A stretch of DNA of 64,000 bases from Oscillospiraceae bacterium (GCA_020025305.1 JAHHSG010000001.1:165830-229829), one strand, 5' to 3'; positions 24,201-33,149 are shown, counted from the stretch's first letter. Program-made: numbers and translations. Notes: generated from the sequence alone by a model not told the origin.

Positions 24201-25703
24201 ATGAAGAAGATGAAAAGAATGTTAAGTTTGATGCTTGCCCTGGGGTTGGTGCTGGTTCTTGCAGTTCCGGTGTTTGCATCACCGGTAACAGAGGAAGGAA
24301 CCATCACTATTAAAAATGCAGAGGACGGAAAAAATTATCAGGCATATCGAATGTTTGACTTAAGCTTCGATGAGCAGGGAGGGCACTATGCCTACACTGT
24401 AAACGCTGCGTGGGATACGTTCTTTACCACAGGCGAGGGTAAGGACTTGGTTACAATTGATCGGGACTATGGGAGTGTATCTCTGCGCGACGAAACGGCT
24501 GCTGGTATGCAGCAGCTTGCGCAGAAAGCAAAGGTATATGCAGAGCAAAACAGAGTTCATGCTTATACCCCTACCGGAACGGCACCTGTCCTGACCTTTT
24601 CGAATCTTCCTCTGGGTTATTACCTGGTGACCTCCGACACGGGAGCTTTGCAGGCTTTGGATACCACCAATAAGAACGCCGTCATGTACGAGAAGAATAC
24701 TGCACCTGATGTCCAGAAAAGCGCTGATAAAACACATGCAGCATATGGTGAGGTCGTTCATTTTACAATCCCTGTTACCAAAGGTGGATATGTATGGGGG
24801 GATTATGTGATTAAGGATACGATGACTGGCTTGGAGCTGGAGGAGGGCACAGTGAAGATCACTGTCAATGAAACTGAGCTCGATCCAGGAACAGACTATG
24901 TGGTTGTACCCGAGGGAAATAACCTTACCGTTACCATTCCTGAAAAAACTCTGAATAAACGCAACGGAGATAATACGGATTTTGTTTATCCTGCCGGCAC
25001 AAAATTCGTGCTTACATATGATGCGGTTGCTAAAGCAACGGGCAGCATGGAGAATAAGGTGTTCATGGAGTACAAGACCAATCCCAGCGTGTCTACTCCT
25101 GATGGTAAAACTCCCGAGCATAGCGTTAAGGTGGCAAACTATGAGTTTGGGGTGAAGAAGACAAATGGGCAGGGAACTGTTCTGAATGAGGCCACCTTTG
25201 CATTGCACAAGAACGAAGATTGCTCTGATGGAGCAATGGAGTTTATCAAGACTGGTAATACCTATCGTTTGGCACAGGCCAATGAAACGGCTGCTGAGGG
25301 ATCTACCAAGACATCTACCATCTCCGCAGGCGAGGTAACCATCGAGGGTTTGGCTGCGGGCACGTACTATCTGCAGGAGCTGCAAGCGCCCAATGGCTAC
25401 AATAAGCTGCTGAAACCTGTTAAGGTGGAGATTATTGAAAATCTAAATGATAAAGAAGGAACAAAATATTACCAGCAGGCATTTGATGAGGCTGGAAACC
25501 GCATTAATCCGACGATTAAGATGAATGGTGAGACAGTTTCGTCTACGGAAGGTACAGGTTTTGTGCTGGATATTGTCAACAAAACCGGTACAGAGCTGCC
25601 GTCCACCGGTGGTATTGGTACGACTATTTTCTATGTAGTCGGTGGTTTGTTGATGGCGGGTGCTGCGGTGGCACTGATTGCTAAAAAGCGCATAGAAAAA
25701 TAA
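24201..25703 (+). CDS. SpaA-type major pilin (shaft)
   Basis: 500 residues. Signal peptide 1-27 (MLALGLVLVLAVPVFA), three Ig-like pilin domains, sorting signal LPSTG at about 467-471 followed by hydrophobic span and KKRIEK. The D2 isopeptide fimbrial domain shows DKTHAAYGEVVHFTIPV and FVYPAGTKFVLTYDA. The C-terminal Cna-B-type domain has the E-box region GTYYLQELQAPNGYNK. Lys and Asn/Glu needed for internal isopeptide bonds can be placed in these domains, but only a structure would prove them. Sortase C polymerises it through a pilin-motif Lys and the LPSTG Thr. Own start behind AAGGAAAAGGAG, 90 bases after the adhesin. Confidence 0.9.
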   Translation: MKKMKRMLSLMLALGLVLVLAVPVFASPVTEEGTITIKNAEDGKNYQAYRMFDLSFDEQGGHYAYTVNAAWDTFFTTGEGKDLVTIDRDYGSVSLRDETAAGMQQLAQKAKVYAEQNRVHAYTPTGTAPVLTFSNLPLGYYLVTSDTGALQALDTTNKNAVMYEKNTAPDVQKSADKTHAAYGEVVHFTIPVTKGGYVWGDYVIKDTMTGLELEEGTVKITVNETELDPGTDYVVVPEGNNLTVTIPEKTLNKRNGDNTDFVYPAGTKFVLTYDAVAKATGSMENKVFMEYKTNPSVSTPDGKTPEHSVKVANYEFGVKKTNGQGTVLNEATFALHKNEDCSDGAMEFIKTGNTYRLAQANETAAEGSTKTSTISAGEVTIEGLAAGTYYLQELQAPNGYNKLLKPVKVEIIENLNDKEGTKYYQQAFDEAGNRINPTIKMNGETVSSTEGTGFVLDIVNKTGTELPSTGGIGTTIFYVVGGLLMAGAAVALIAKKRIEK

Positions 25704-25760
25704 ATTATCATCCAAAATTGCGGTGTGAAACCGTGTTTAATGAAACAATACGAACTCAGC

Positions 25761-25788
25761 GGAGCGGAGACCACAGGGTCTCCGCTCC
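25761..25788 (+). promoter_or_regulatory. perfect 12-bp hairpin between pilin and sortase genes
   Basis: GGAGCGGAGACC (25761-25772) pairs fully with 25777-25788, loop ACAG, no T tract. Likely a 3' stabiliser of the pilin message or a partial attenuator that keeps sortase expression below pilin expression (inference). Confidence 0.6.
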
Positions 25789-25812
25789 CTGATGGGCGGT
25801 GGGGAGAGATCT

Positions 25813-26700
25813 ATGAAAAAGCACCTATCCACAATTCTGATCCTTTTGGTTTTTCTCACAGGGCTCTCCGTGCTGCTCTATCCAACCGTAAGCAACTATA
25901 TAAACGAAAAAAGCCAATCTAAAGCCATCGCATCTTATGTGGAACAAACGAATAAAATTGACACTGCTGCCTACAATGCCATGATGACTGAGGCCCAGGC
26001 GTATAATGAACGTATCAGATCCGATCAAGGCCGATTTGCCATGAAAGACGAAGAACTGGATCAATATCTTCATCTGCTAGGGTCTACTGGCGGAGCGGTG
26101 GGCTATCTGGAAATCAACTCCATCCATGTTACGCTGCCGCTTTATCTGGGGGACAGCCCCGCTGTGCTGCAGGTGGGTGTGGGAACGATGCCTGGGTCGT
26201 CTTTGCCTATCGGCGGTCCCGGTACCCATGCGGTGATCAATGGGCACAGGGGGCTGCCCACATCCCGATTATTTACAGACCTCGACCAGGTTTCGGAGGG
26301 GGATGTATTTACGGTGCATGTACTCAACGAAACGCTCGCTTACCGGGTAGATCAGATCCGAATTGTAGAGCCGCAGGATCTCACAGAACTGGAGATTCAG
26401 CCAGACCAGGATTTTTGCACACTGGTTACATGTACGCCCTATGGGATAAATACACACCGAATGCTAGTTCGTGGCAGGCGAATAGAAAATAGCGAAGTAA
26501 ATGCGCAGACGAATTATCATGTGACGGCGGATGCCATGCAGGTGGATCCACTGCTGGTTGCATCCATTTTGTCCCTGCCAGTAGTAGTGGCTCTGGGGAC
26601 GAGCCTATTCCTTTATGATAGCAGCAAGTGTAAAAAAGGAAAAAGAAGAAAGCGAAGCGGAAAAAGCAGCGCAGCACATAGTCATATGCAAGAAAGATGA
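25813..26700 (+). CDS. srtC: class C sortase, pilus polymerase
   Basis: 295 residues from ATG at 25813 (GGGGAGAGATCT upstream; an earlier in-frame ATG lacks a ribosome site). N-terminal membrane segment (4-22), catalytic His145 in INGHRGLPTSRLF, Cys207 in TLVTCTPYGINTHR and Arg220 in LVRGRR. The TLVTCTPYGINTHRLLVRG-like block and the second C-terminal membrane segment (about 250-270, then a Lys/Arg-rich tail) are class C marks. It links pilins by a Lys-Thr isopeptide bond on the outer face of the membrane. It follows the major pilin and its substrate signal is LPSTG. Confidence 0.92.
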   Translation: MKKHLSTILILLVFLTGLSVLLYPTVSNYINEKSQSKAIASYVEQTNKIDTAAYNAMMTEAQAYNERIRSDQGRFAMKDEELDQYLHLLGSTGGAVGYLEINSIHVTLPLYLGDSPAVLQVGVGTMPGSSLPIGGPGTHAVINGHRGLPTSRLFTDLDQVSEGDVFTVHVLNETLAYRVDQIRIVEPQDLTELEIQPDQDFCTLVTCTPYGINTHRMLVRGRRIENSEVNAQTNYHVTADAMQVDPLLVASILSLPVVVALGTSLFLYDSSKCKKGKRRKRSGKSSAAHSHMQER

Positions 26701-26744
26701 ACCTGATCGTATTTTGTAAACGCCAAAGCGAAAGGAGAGAATTT

Positions 26745-27452
26745 ATGACAGGGAACAAAAAGAATGTGGTCATAATGTTGCTTACTGTGCTAGTTTTACT
26801 TCCAGCACTGCGTATAACTGTTGCTGCTGCCCCTCTTGATTCAGAGACGTTTAGTATTGAACTGGACATGAAAGTACCTAATTCCAACGAAGTGTATGAC
26901 GCACAGATTTATTTATATCAGGTTGCTGCAGCCGAGATGGATGAAACAGGCAATGTGCATATGGAACCAGTAGCACTTTATAGAGACTTAAACTTTGACG
27001 GGCTGACTCAGGAAGAAATACGTAATGTGCTGGAGGAACTATGCGCGCGTGTGCAATACCCCGGCTCAGTGTCTGAAACTACACCTAACCTGCTTCCGCT
27101 GGCAATGCAAAAGGCTGGCGAGGATAGCAGCATCCATTTTGATCATTTGGGCGGCGGTGTTTATCTGTTGATGAAATGGGAGCAAGAGGAACCAGTAAAT
27201 CTGAAAATGTCACCGGTGCTGGTCTATTTGCCCAGTTATGAGCCGGAAAACGGAACTTGGGAATACTCAGTAAGTGTGATTCCCAAGTGCAGTTGGCAGT
27301 CTGATCCTGTTCCGATACCGCCGCCGACAACGCCCGACCCGGAGTTACCACAGACGGGGATGGTACAGTGGCCGGTGCCTGTATTGGTGATTGCGGGGTT
27401 GTGCCTGCTGGTGATTGGCTATGGGATTGTACGCAGGGGAAAACAGGATTAA
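26745..27452 (+). CDS. minor/basal pilin with LPQTG
   Basis: 235 residues from ATG at 26745 (AAAGGAGAGAATTT upstream). Signal peptide about 1-30, one beta-rich domain of about 150 residues with LGGGVYLLMKW, a Pro-rich stretch (PIPPPTTPDPE) and LPQTG at 201-205, then a hydrophobic span and RRGKQD. The Pro-rich segment before the sorting signal is typical of basal pilins that fix the fibre to the wall. It stands between the two sortases, so it may be the substrate of the second one. Confidence 0.8.
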   Translation: MTGNKKNVVIMLLTVLVLLPALRITVAAAPLDSETFSIELDMKVPNSNEVYDAQIYLYQVAAAEMDETGNVHMEPVALYRDLNFDGLTQEEIRNVLEELCARVQYPGSVSETTPNLLPLAMQKAGEDSSIHFDHLGGGVYLLMKWEQEEPVNLKMSPVLVYLPSYEPENGTWEYSVSVIPKCSWQSDPVPIPPPTTPDPELPQTGMVQWPVPVLVIAGLCLLVIGYGIVRRGKQD

Positions 27453-27458
27453 ACATCT

Positions 27459-28088
27459 ATGAAGACAGTATCTTTAGGTAGGGCGTTCATGATTTTGGGA
27501 GGCCTGCTGATTTTAGGCGGCCTTTTGCTGCTGGGATACAACAGTAGTCTGGAGCGGACTGCTGGAGAAAGAAGCGAGTCTGCCCTTTTAGCTGTGCAGC
27601 GGAAAATAGAAGAAAATCGCAATGCAGCTGGCAATCAGCGCCAACCGATTCAACAGATGGAATGGAATGGCGTTGACTATCTAGGAGTGCTGACTATTCC
27701 TTCACTTGATTTGACTCTGCCAGTGCAGGCAGATTGGGATTATGAAAAACTGCTTAATACCCCATGTGTTTATTCTGGGAGTATTCAGGACGGCGGACTG
27801 GTGATTTTGGCGCATAACTATCGCAGACATTTTGGACGTATCGATCGTTTACGCCAAGGGGATGAGATCATACTGACGGATGCGGTGGGAAACAAGTTTA
27901 ACTATCGGGTAGAGGAACTGTTGGTTCTTGGCGCTGCAAGTGTAGATGAAATGATTCGTAGAGATTATGATTTGAGCCTGTTTACCTGCACTTATGGCGG
28001 GAAGGCACGTGTTACGGTACGTTGTACGCTGCAAAATCAAGTCGACCGGTATCCTGTCGTCGAGAAGAACACGACAGGCCATGGATGA
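27459..28088 (+). CDS. second sortase (class D/E-like), candidate pilus anchor
   Basis: 209 residues, one N-terminal membrane segment (10-27), no C-terminal one. Catalytic His119 in LAHNYRRHFGRI and Cys177 in LFTCTYGGKARVTVRC, with Arg in the last motif. The shorter length and TCTYGG rather than TCTPYG separate it from class C. It could attach the assembled pilus or basal pilin to peptidoglycan cross-bridges. It begins 6 bases after the minor pilin stop and ends the operon before a terminator. Confidence 0.85.
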   Translation: MKTVSLGRAFMILGGLLILGGLLLLGYNSSLERTAGERSESALLAVQRKIEENRNAAGNQRQPIQQMEWNGVDYLGVLTIPSLDLTLPVQADWDYEKLLNTPCVYSGSIQDGGLVILAHNYRRHFGRIDRLRQGDEIILTDAVGNKFNYRVEELLVLGAASVDEMIRRDYDLSLFTCTYGGKARVTVRCTLQNQVDRYPVVEKNTTGHG

Positions 28089-28121
28089 ACGTATCCGTAC
28101 TGCCCCATGTTTATCTTGATG

Positions 28122-28166
28122 AGGAAAAGACTTGAAAACTAAGGTTTTTAAGTCTTTTCCTTTTTG
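28122..28166 (+). terminator. terminator of the pilus operon
   Basis: GGAAAAGACTT...AAGTCTTTTCC stem with an inner AAAC/GTTT pairing, then TTTTT. Confidence 0.85.
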
Positions 28167-28310
28167 CTTGATGAAAATAGATAAAGGGGCTCGTTTTTCC
28201 ATCGAAAGAAGTGTACAGAAAAGAGGATAGAAGTAATGTTAAAATGTGATATAGTAGATGGTTGGATGACATTTTGACAAGCAAGAAGGGAAAAGGAGGG
28301 AAAAGCTAAG

Positions 28311-28724
28311 ATGCATATGATTGTTTGCCTTGATGAAAGGGGCGGAATGCTTTTTAATCACAGACGCCAGAGTGCAGATTGCGCGGTGCGGGATCGAATT
28401 TTGGCATTATGCAAAGGGGAAAAACTCTGGATGAATTCCTATTCCGCCACGCAGTTTGCCTGCGAGGTTGTGCCGGAGATTCATATAGATGACAACTTCC
28501 TTTCGGAAGCCCGGAGCGGGGACTACTGCTTCGTGGAGGATACAGCGCTGCTGCCCTATGAGGCTGGAATCGAACGTATGATCATCTTTCAATGGAATCG
28601 GGTTTATCCGGCAGATATGTATTTCGACATTCCATTGCTTGCACATGGCTGGAAATGTAAAGAGACAGAGGAATTCACGGGCAATTCACATGAGCGAATC
28701 ACAATGGAGGTATACGAGAGATGA
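28311..28724 (+). CDS. small conserved protein upstream of the nuclease gene
   Basis: 137 residues, ATG with AAAAGGAGGG upstream. It begins MHMIVCLDERGGMLFNHRRQSAD and contains a central SATQFA segment and VEDTALLPYEAGIERMIIFQWNRVYPAD. No signal peptide, no known domain that I can name. Short proteins like this lie next to secreted DNA/RNA non-specific nucleases in several gut Clostridia as far as I recall, sometimes labelled ribonuclease Z without support. It overlaps the nuclease gene by 4 bases, so the two are translationally coupled. It might be a cytosolic partner or inhibitor; unproven. Confidence 0.7.
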   Translation: MHMIVCLDERGGMLFNHRRQSADCAVRDRILALCKGEKLWMNSYSATQFACEVVPEIHIDDNFLSEARSGDYCFVEDTALLPYEAGIERMIIFQWNRVYPADMYFDIPLLAHGWKCKETEEFTGNSHERITMEVYER

Positions 28725-29566
28725 GAGATAAACTGTTATCTATTTTTGGGGCACTGCTGCTGGTGCTGACCATCGTCGTCGGCTGTGGCGCAGGGAGTGC
28801 CCCGATTGCTTTGGATCAGATTCCGGCATTTTCCGGAGAGCCCTATGTAGCAGTTCATGGTAACCAGCCATATTTTACAAAGGAGGAACTCACAACCACG
28901 AGCTTTGAGTCCTATGCGCCGCTGGATGTGTTGGGACGCTGTGGAGTGACAGTGGCCAGCGTGGGGAGAGATCTGATGCCCAATGAAGAGCGGGGTTCTA
29001 TTGGCGGCGTGAAGCCTACAGGTTGGCATACTGCAAAGTATGATTGCGTAGATGGCAAGTATCTCTACAATCGGTGTCATCTTATCGGATTTCAGCTCAC
29101 CGGTGAAAATGACAACAAGAGCAATTTGATTACCGGCACCAGATATCTGAATATAGAGGGGATGCTGCCATTTGAAAATATGGTGGCAGACTACGTTAAG
29201 GAAACGGGCAATCATGTTATGTACCGCGTCACCCCCATTTTTGAGGGAAACAACCTTGTGGCCAGCGGCGTGCTGATGGAAGGCTATTCCGTGGAGGATG
29301 ACGGTGCCGGGATCTGTTACTGCGTGTTCGCCTATAATGCCCAGCCAGGCGTGGTGATCGACTATGCCACCGGGGAGAGCACACTGGACGCCGCAGAATC
29401 GGGGGAGGTAAATGACTATATCCTGAACACCAAATCCAAAAAGTTTCATCATCCCGATTGCTCCGGCGTAGCACAGATCAAAAAGGAGAATCAGGAGAGC
29501 TTTCAGGGGTCACGCAGCGATCTGATCCATCGGGGATATTCTCCGTGCGGGATATGCCATCCATAA
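28721..29566 (+). CDS. secreted DNA/RNA non-specific endonuclease lipoprotein
   Basis: 281 residues. Lipobox VVGC with Cys22 anchors it outside the membrane. Nuclease core: KYLYNRCHLIGFQLTGENDN with putative catalytic His120 (an NRCH form of the DRGH motif) and NKSNLITGTRYLN carrying the metal-binding Asn. After residue about 235 comes an added module NTKSKKFHHPDCSG ... RGYSPCGICHP with two Cys-rich ends, which often follows such nucleases and looks like a small metal-bound fold. Probably degrades extracellular nucleic acid for nutrition. Coupled to the preceding small gene. Confidence 0.85.
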   Translation: MRDKLLSIFGALLLVLTIVVGCGAGSAPIALDQIPAFSGEPYVAVHGNQPYFTKEELTTTSFESYAPLDVLGRCGVTVASVGRDLMPNEERGSIGGVKPTGWHTAKYDCVDGKYLYNRCHLIGFQLTGENDNKSNLITGTRYLNIEGMLPFENMVADYVKETGNHVMYRVTPIFEGNNLVASGVLMEGYSVEDDGAGICYCVFAYNAQPGVVIDYATGESTLDAAESGEVNDYILNTKSKKFHHPDCSGVAQIKKENQESFQGSRSDLIHRGYSPCGICHP

Positions 29567-29672
29567 GTGATTTCTGCCCGCATTATATGTACGCAGCAAG
29601 GAAACAGCAGAGACAAACGGCGAGAGAGGAATTTCTCTTTTTCCAAAGCTGCATTGGCTATTACATAGTTTC

Positions 29673-29705
29673 CGTAAAAGGCACAACTTCGGTTGTGCCT
29701 TTTTG
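29673..29705 (+). terminator. terminator after the nuclease
   Basis: AAAAGGCACAAC-TTCG-GTTGTGCCTTTTT, a UUCG-capped stem with T tract. The remaining gap 29706-29991 carries a 10-bp hairpin (AACCACTCGC/GCGAGTGGTT) and a promoter-like TTGACA (29895)...AACAAT (29918) pair for the next gene. Confidence 0.9.
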
Positions 29706-29991
29706 TATGCAGAAAACCACTCGCTGGGCGAGTGGTTCCAAAGAAGCCTTCTGGCGATCATGTACGAGATGTACCCGGAATGGCGGTACAAGCAGCGGAA
29801 TCGGGAATTTTGATGCCGGGGGGTATTTTCCGTGGAATGGGAAAGAAATTTTACCTGTATTGCTGTAATTTGTTAAATTCTTGCTAATTTAGGGTTGACA
29901 TTTACCGGGAAATAGGGAACAATAGAAGCAATACATTAAAATTTTATGTGATTCGCGCAATCTTTGCGACGATAAAGGGAGAGACAGTGAC

Positions 29992-31326
29992 ATGGGAAAG
30001 CATCAGCAGCATGAGCGAAAGTTTGGGAGTAGATGGGGCTTTATTCTGGCCTCTGTAGGTTCTGCCGTGGGTATGGCCAATGTATGGGGCTTTCCCAGTA
30101 AGCTTGGCAGTAATGGCGGAGGTGCGTTTTTGCTGCTATATCTCTTCTTTGTGTTTCTTTTCAGTTTTGTGGGATTGCCTGCGGAGTTTGCGATTGGGCG
30201 GCGTTCCCGCACGGGAACATTGGGCTCTTATGCCAATGCATGGGGGACACGAGGCAAAGCAATGGGAAAAGCTGGCGGTGTGATCGCATGGCTTCCCTTG
30301 GCGGGATCCATGTGCATTGCCGTGGGCTATGCGGTAATTGTGGCCTATGTGCTCAAAGCCCTTTTTAATTCCCTTACGGGCACGCTGATGGAGGTAGATG
30401 CGGTATCGTGGTTTGAGAACTTTTCTCTGAACTCCTACTCCGTGGTTCCTTACCATGTGATTGTGGTGGTGGGAACGCTGCTGACTCTGTTTTTAGGAGC
30501 GAAGAGCATTGAAAAGACGAATAAAATCATGATGCCTCTCTTTTTCTTGATCTTTTTGGCACTGGCGATCCGGGTGGCATTTCTGCCCAATGTCTGGGAG
30601 GGCTACCGTTTTATGCTGCTCCCCCGGTGGGAGGCACTGCGCAATCCTATGGTGTGGATTGGGGCCATGGGACAGGCCTTCTTTTCTCTGTCGATTACCG
30701 GCAGCGGCATGATTGTGTACGGTGCGTATCTGGATGATGAGGAGAGTGTCGTGCCGCTGGGCCTGAAAACGGCACTTTTTGATACACTGGCAGCGCTGGT
30801 GGCGGCGCTGGTCATTATTCCGGCCTGCTTTGCCTATGATTTGGACGTGGCTGGTGGCCCTGGACTCCTTTTCGTGGTATTGCCTACCATTCTGCAGGAT
30901 ATCCCGCTGGGACGGCTTTTTGCAGTCATTTTGTATGTGGCCATGATCTTTGCCGGTGTCAGCTCACTGCAAAATATGTTTGAGGCGGTGGGCGAGTCCC
31001 TATGCCACAAATTCCCACGCCTGAATCGGAACATGGTGCTGGTGCTGATGTGTATTGTGTGTCTGGGAATCGGTGTGAACATGGAGGCCATTTTGCGCTG
31101 GGGCCCGTGGATGGACTTCGTTTCCATTTACATTATCCCTGTGGGCGCTATGCTGGGTGCCGTATCTTGGTTCTGGGTCATGAAGAAGGAGGAATTCCTC
31201 TTTGAAATCAACAAGGGGGGCGGATACCAAAAGGGGAATGGCTGGTACTTTGTGGGACGATATCTATATGTGCCCCTCACCGCGATTCTCTGTGTGGTGG
31301 CGCTTTCCATGCACATTGCTTTTTGA
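29992..31326 (+). CDS. sodium-dependent amino-acid transporter, NSS/SNF family
   Basis: 444 residues, about 11-12 membrane helices. The NSS signature lies in the first helix: GSAVGMANVWGFPSKLGSNGG, with unwound-helix residues for sodium and substrate. WIGAMGQAFFSLSITGSGM is the helix 6 counterpart. Bacterial members (LeuT, TnaT, MhsT) import amino acids with sodium. The substrate here is not resolvable. ATG with AAAGGGAGAGACAGTGAC upstream. It stands alone and converges on DegV through a shared terminator. Confidence 0.9.
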   Translation: MGKHQQHERKFGSRWGFILASVGSAVGMANVWGFPSKLGSNGGGAFLLLYLFFVFLFSFVGLPAEFAIGRRSRTGTLGSYANAWGTRGKAMGKAGGVIAWLPLAGSMCIAVGYAVIVAYVLKALFNSLTGTLMEVDAVSWFENFSLNSYSVVPYHVIVVVGTLLTLFLGAKSIEKTNKIMMPLFFLIFLALAIRVAFLPNVWEGYRFMLLPRWEALRNPMVWIGAMGQAFFSLSITGSGMIVYGAYLDDEESVVPLGLKTALFDTLAALVAALVIIPACFAYDLDVAGGPGLLFVVLPTILQDIPLGRLFAVILYVAMIFAGVSSLQNMFEAVGESLCHKFPRLNRNMVLVLMCIVCLGIGVNMEAILRWGPWMDFVSIYIIPVGAMLGAVSWFWVMKKEEFLFEINKGGGYQKGNGWYFVGRYLYVPLTAILCVVALSMHIAF

Positions 31327-31345
31327 TACATAGAAAAGACCGAAA

Positions 31346-31380
31346 ACCGCCGCAGTTCACTGAACTGCGGCGGTTCTTTC
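31346..31380. terminator. terminator between the NSS transporter and degV
   Basis: AACCGCCGCAGTT/AACTGCGGCGGTT, 13 bp perfect with loop CACTG, TTCTTTC after it and AAAAGA before it. Confidence 0.85.
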
Positions 31381-31394
31381 TATCGGCATAGGGA

Positions 31395-32237
31395 TCATTT
31401 GTGGAAAAAGGCCACAGCAACAGCCCCGGGGCCTGCGTGAGTACCTACTACGCTGCCTACCAGTGTGGAACGCAGCTGTGCTGCATGGTCTGCCCAGAGA
31501 GATCTGCTGTCGGTTACATATTTTTGCAGCAGATGATCATCCAGTCCGGTATAGCCCAGCAGCAGCGGCATGGAGAAGTCTACGCCGCCGGCTTTTTCAA
31601 TTTCTGTCACCAGAAGATTATTGCCATGCTTGGAACCTCTGGCTTTGCCCAGAATATGAATTTCGCCGTTTCTTAGCTCCACTACCGGCTTAATGGCTAG
31701 GAGTCCGCCGGCCAAAGCTGCCGTCTTGGAAATGCGTCCGCCCCGCTTGAGATACTCCAACGTATCCAGCAGAGCGATTACCCGTACCTCTTCTCGCTTC
31801 TCTTCTAATTTTTGAGCGATGGCGGCGCCGTCCAAGCCCTGATGTGCCAATTGCAGCGCATATTCCGCCAGAATACCAGTGCCCACAGTCACAGAATGGC
31901 TGTCTACTACGTGGATGCGGCCGGGAAAGTCCTCTGCGGCGATGACTGCGGATTGATAGGTGCCGGATAGCATAGAGGAAATCGTAATGACAACGACCTC
32001 AAAACCTTCTGCCACGGCCTTTGCATAGGCCTCATAAAAAGCATGGGGGGATGCCTGACTGGTGGTAGGCATCACATCGCTCTCAATGAGTTTTTCATAG
32101 AACTGTTGGCGGCTGAGGGTGATCCCGTCCAGATATTCCTCTTTACCGAAATGGACGGAAAGGGGAACAGATGTTAACTGTTCGGCCACTTCCTGTGCCA
32201 TATCGGCAGTGGAATCTACCATGATCTTTACTCTCAT
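31395..32237 (-). CDS. DegV family fatty-acid-binding protein
   Basis: 280 residues from the ATG at 32237 (GAAGGAGTAAACGACAA upstream, overlapping the marR stop). DegV fold marks: KIMVDSTADM at the N-terminus, VPLSVHFGKEEYLDG, TTSQASPHAFYEAY, VVTISSMLSGTYQSA and VLDTLEYLKRGGRISKTAA. These proteins (FakB in Staphylococcus) hold fatty acids for a FakA kinase and feed phospholipid synthesis. No kinase gene is near. Co-transcribed with MarR. A paralogue lies at 41064-41945. Confidence 0.9.
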   Translation of the reverse strand: MRVKIMVDSTADMAQEVAEQLTSVPLSVHFGKEEYLDGITLSRQQFYEKLIESDVMPTTSQASPHAFYEAYAKAVAEGFEVVVITISSMLSGTYQSAVIAAEDFPGRIHVVDSHSVTVGTGILAEYALQLAHQGLDGAAIAQKLEEKREEVRVIALLDTLEYLKRGGRISKTAALAGGLLAIKPVVELRNGEIHILGKARGSKHGNNLLVTEIEKAGGVDFSMPLLLGYTGLDDHLLQKYVTDSRSLWADHAAQLRSTLVGSVVGTHAGPGAVAVAFFHK

Positions 32238-32677
32238 TTGTCGTTTACTCCTTCTTCGCAAATGCTTTGTAAGTTACAGGCGATACGCTCCAATGCTTGA
32301 TAAAAGGCCGTGCGTCCAGCTTCGTCAAAATCAAGACTGACAGCTTTTACCGTTCTTTCCGCCGTCTGGGAGATGCGCTGGGTGACCGCCTTCCCCTGCT
32401 CTGTCAGTGTCAGATAGCCACGGTATCCTGCTTGGCGGAGCACAAGTCCTTTATCCTCCAGCTGGGCAAGGGAGCGGGAGATGGCGGCCTTATTTTTATT
32501 GCAGATGCGGGAAAGCGTGGCGGCTGTTATTTCCTTTTCGTGACTGCTGATGGCCATTAAGCATTGGACGTGGGGGCCTTTGAGCCCAAAACGCTCCATT
32601 TCCTGCCGTTCTAGTTTCTGTATGCTTTTATCAATGCAGGCAATGGTTGCTTTGAATTGTGTATAGCGTTGGATCAT
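32234..32677 (-). CDS. MarR family transcriptional regulator
   Basis: 147 residues from ATG at 32677 (AAGGAGTGAGCAAC upstream; a longer frame to 32707 crosses the operator). Winged helix-turn-helix at about residues 30-100: EITAATLSRICNKNKAAISRSLAQLEDKGLV. FapR/FabT-like links with fatty-acid binding proteins occur in Firmicutes, and the gene is coupled by 4 bases to degV, so control of fatty-acid uptake is plausible. Its own promoter carries two matching palindromes, pointing to autorepression. Confidence 0.9.
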   Translation of the reverse strand: MIQRYTQFKATIACIDKSIQKLERQEMERFGLKGPHVQCLMAISSHEKEITAATLSRICNKNKAAISRSLAQLEDKGLVLRQAGYRGYLTLTEQGKAVTQRISQTAERTVKAVSLDFDEAGRTAFYQALERIACNLQSICEEGVNDK

Positions 32678-32694
32678 GTTGCTCACTCCTTGAT

Positions 32695-32745
32695 GTTGAT
32701 AGATCAACTTGTTGCAGTGTACACGATTGTTGTTGATTTGTCAAC
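32695..32745 (-). promoter_or_regulatory. marR promoter with two MarR-type operators
   Basis: Minus-strand TTGACA (plus 32739-32744), 17-bp spacer, TACACT (32716-32721). Palindrome GTTGAT-TT-GTCAAC (32732-32745) covers the -35 and GTTGAT-AG-ATCAAC (32695-32708) lies just past the transcript start. Two related sites flanking the -10 fit autoregulation. Confidence 0.75.
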
Positions 32746-33045
32746 GTTTTATTTTGGAAATGGAGTATCTTTGTGAAAGCTTAGTTTCGTGTAAAGAAAA
32801 AATGGAACATATTACGAAAAAATTTCCTGGATAAGCAAATATTATTGCTATGTCTAAAGAAAGAGAGGCGTTTTATTCATCACTTGTGTAAAATCAATAA
32901 AAAAAGAGAGAGCTTCCTGCTGTGTCTCTATTTTACCGGGAAAATATTTCACGTTACCGAATAAAAATCCATAACATAAAACTTCCAAAGGGGGGGATTC
33001 TATCAGAAATATGTGTTTTCAGGGTAGACCGATGGATCGAGAATA

Positions 33046-33074
33046 TTGACATTTTTCACCCTACGTGGTACTTT
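33046..33074 (+). promoter_or_regulatory. promoter of the carrier-M20 cluster
   Basis: TTGACA at 33046-33051, 17-bp spacer, TACTTT at 33069-33074. The interval 32746-33045 is AT-rich and holds no gene or known RNA that I can support. Confidence 0.65.
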
Positions 33075-33149
33075 AGCAACATCAACTTATCGCCAGTAGA
33101 AAAATTTGACGATAAATTCGACTTAGGAGAAAGAAAAGGAGAGAGATGT

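Noticed and set aside
29738..29812. Short frame ending LAIMYEMYPEWRYKQRNREF
   Set aside because: Protein-like end without a start or ribosome site in the nuclease-NSS gap; possibly a relic but too short to support.
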